A stretch of DNA of 64,000 bases from Symbiodinium sp. CCMP2592 (taxonomy: Eukaryota; Sar; Dinophyceae; Suessiales; Symbiodiniaceae), in contig CAJNDT010000609.1 in the NCBI GenBank assembly GCA_905221615.1, positions 1-64,000 on the forward strand, written 5' to 3'. A model generated the notes under the pieces. The model did no database searches. It saw only the letters and a program-made list of their open reading frames with translations, and was not told the DNA's origin. The position numbers and the translations under genes are program-made. Shown piece after piece: positions 61,986 through 64,000 of the stretch. Each line of letters begins with the position of its first letter. The first letter of the stretch is position 1.

Positions 61986-63981
61986 CCCCTCACCCCTTGT
62001 TTTAACGCCATCCACCCTCGCCGTGTCCGAGAAGCGCCGTGTTATTGCCAGAAATGGCAACAAAAGAGCGTTGTGCTGCATGGCAAATTGCAGAGCACGT
62101 GCAAAGCAAGCAGTGCCATTAGTGATCAGGGCCATCTGCGGTTTCAGCGGGTTTGCCTTATGCGTTGATAAACGCTTCTGGCGGAGTGGAGCTCTTCCAA
62201 GATGTGGTGAACCAGACTAGTGCTCGCCCTGAACATCAGCCTGCAGCGCCTTTTGGAGGGATGGTCGTCCTGCTCGAGAACGTGAGGCTGGTGTCTTCGC
62301 TACAGGACCTGTCTCCTATTGGTTTGGTCGAATCAGTGTGCAAACCGAGCGCAGCACTTGCAGCGGCTCGCACTGCCGATAACTGGCCTCTGCCTAATGA
62401 GCAACTTGGTGGGTTGCCAGGGATTCAGGTTGCTGAGGTGGATTGAGGTGGTGTGGTTGGCAAACAGCATGATGGCTAGGAGTGCCATGTACGATGATGG
62501 CCACGTGTTTCTCAAATTTACATCTCGGCAGCAATTGATAGCCTTGACCATGGGGCAGTTCAGTGGATCGTTGCCCGATTCAACAATCCTGAGGTTGCTA
62601 CCGGCATGCGCTTCCTCAATAGTCTTCTTACCAACCAAACCTTGCATTTCAGTTTGTCGGGCGAGAATTGATCGCAGAAGATTTCGCGGCACAGCCACAT
62701 CACAGCCGAAGGTGGAACGCACTTCCCGAAGCTATGCCCGAATTTTGTGTTTGGTGTTCGCTGATTGGGGTGAAGCTTGGATGCTTCGGGGAGAAGTGCC
62801 GCCCTTCACAGCTTTGTCCTTGGCCCTTTGGGCGCTCTTTTTTGTGGATGATGGACTGCTGCCTTTCACGGGGATGGCCCAAATATGAAAGCTCCTGCCA
62901 GATATCATTCAAGCCCTGCATCACCTTGGCCTTGGCATTCATCGCGGCTGTTGGGCCGGCACGGGCGAGGGCCGTTGCCAGCCTGCTTTGCCTGGTGAGC
63001 AGGTGGTTGCTCAAGTCACATTCTTGGGCTGTAGTGTTGTTTGTTACTGCATCAGATGAGGAGGTGGCCCAGTTGTTAGGGTTTTTTTTGCGTCTAGCCA
63101 ACTATGTGTTGGATCGCATGGTCACATTTTCCAAAGGGTTTTCTTGATCAACATGTCGGTGGTTGCTTGAATTCGATGAATGATTTGGTGGGTGGGCGCC
63201 CTCTTCTGCAGTGTTGTGGCTACGCTGAGTCCAGCATTGCACGCTGCTGGCTTGGCTACGGGTTTTTCCGACAGCATCAGTCATGGGCCGATCTTTCCCA
63301 GTTTGCCTCGACGCGTCATGCGGCGAAGTTGCGGGGACGATGCTGTAATGGGTATCGTTGGGATGGTCTATGTGCTGTGCAGTGTTGGGGTTTGGTTGGG
63401 CATATGGTTCGCTCTTCTGCCTCAAGGTTGCCGTGTGCCGCTTTGACTTAGAGGTCCATATGGGAGCTTTGCATCAGGGCATGCGGCGGTCCAGACGCGG
63501 TCCCGATAAAGCCAATGCAGCTCGAGTGTCTCAATTCTTGCACTTACTACACAGGAGATGGGAGTCTGCCGAAAGCCGAGTTTCGTGGCCATCCTTGGAT
63601 CGCAATGGGTGCACTATTGCGGTGTGCTGACCCGTGATGTGGCCTGCAATGTGGAGCTTGTTCCCGTCGAGCACATGTCGTTCAGCTGTCGTTGTTTACA
63701 AAAGTGTGCTTCAGGGATCCCACCCTTTTTGCCACGCAGTTTCGGGACGTTTGCAGTTGAGTGAGTTGCGCATGCGTGAGGGGAGGGTTTCCTTTTTGAG
63801 CTCCATCTCGGAGAGCAAGTTTCAGTCGTTGGAGCTCCTAATTTTGGACGCTCCATGCCACTGTGATATGGTGCATCTCATGTTAGGTTATATTTTTGCG
63901 AAATGTCTGCTGTTGCCATTCTTTCGCTTCCGCCCTCAGCTAGCATGCTGTGTGGTGTTCCCGTGCAGCGGATTTCCATAG
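61986..63981. other. Unassigned stretch with overlapping ORFs
   Basis: Plus-strand frames at 62153-62446, 62319-62888, 62668-63147, 63104-63451 and 63634-63981, and minus-strand frames at 63425-63102, 63101-62700 and 62722-62333, are open. The three minus-strand frames adjoin and could be one broken gene, but none carries a motif I know. The plus frames are Trp/Cys/Leu-rich and read like antisense. I make no gene call. Confidence 0.25.
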
Positions 63982-64000
63982 TGTCATTTGAACCTTGATT

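Noticed and set aside
1-64000. Bacterial origin of the window (operons, Shine-Dalgarno sites, CRISPR, IS elements)
   Set aside because: Coding content is eukaryotic retroelement families with satellites. Many open frames begin on GTG or TTG only because they are read into by frameshift or continue across a boundary.

Overview
The window looks like nuclear DNA of a dinoflagellate, most likely a Symbiodiniaceae-type or related genome. The grounds are indirect. Coding fragments are of eukaryotic retroelement types: DIRS-like tyrosine-recombinase elements, copia-like LTR elements with long Gly/Lys-rich Gags, and several GC-rich LINEs. Some carry protein motifs I associate with dinoflagellate repeats (YSR and HSxK recombinase boxes, an LLHHVDD copia box, FLDD LINE boxes). 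Satellites occupy about a quarter of the window. I found no rRNA, tRNA, CRISPR array or bacterial operon, and no dinoflagellate spliced-leader sequence. Apart from a ubiquitin-specific-protease-like ORF and a few unassigned ORFs, I cannot point to a convincing single-copy host gene.

Layout. 1-8 kb: a tyrosine-recombinase ORF, then a Gag ORF and a long Pol ORF in the same frame as Gag, separated by one TGA. Pol reads in order: a 2-oxoglutarate/Fe(II)-dioxygenase-like barrel, a C5-DNA-methyltransferase-like domain, a DIRS-like reverse transcriptase and RNase H. 8.1-9.6 kb: an RNase H remnant and two 310-bp LTR-like direct repeats. 9.6-11.2 kb: a deubiquitinase-like ORF that is open into the second repeat. 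11.2-17.9 kb: short repeats, unassigned ORFs and LINE remnants. 18.0-19.8 kb: a second, broken copy of the dioxygenase-like and methyltransferase-like pair, split by a 466-bp repeat and by a LINE 3' end. 20.2-25.3 kb: a decayed copia-like element (Gag, integrase, RT, RNase H). 25.3-30.7 kb: LINE remnants, low-complexity DNA and unassigned ORFs.

30.76-38.84 kb: a young, non-autonomous copia-like LTR element. It has 144-bp LTRs with one difference, a flanking TTATA duplication and a primer-binding site. It encodes Gag, a protease-like region, an extra CX5R-type phosphatase/RapZ-like domain and the end of an RNase H, but no recognisable integrase or RT. 39-46 kb: unassigned sequence, two LINE remnants and two palindrome-rich repeat fields (GGCGCC and TCCGGA). 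46-56.97 kb: satellites with units of 93 bp, about 390 bp, about 0.8-1.05 kb and 48-95 bp, plus degenerate telomere-like sequence. 57-60.1 kb: the longest LINE, on the minus strand. 60.1-64 kb: a second small 390-bp-type array, a duplicated flank and unassigned ORFs.

The main point of interest is the retroelement Pol that fuses a dioxygenase-like barrel and a DNA-methyltransferase-like domain upstream of RT-RNase H. The second, independently decayed locus holds the same two domains in the same order, so the pairing is a family trait rather than an accident. All domain calls are by eye; no database search was possible.
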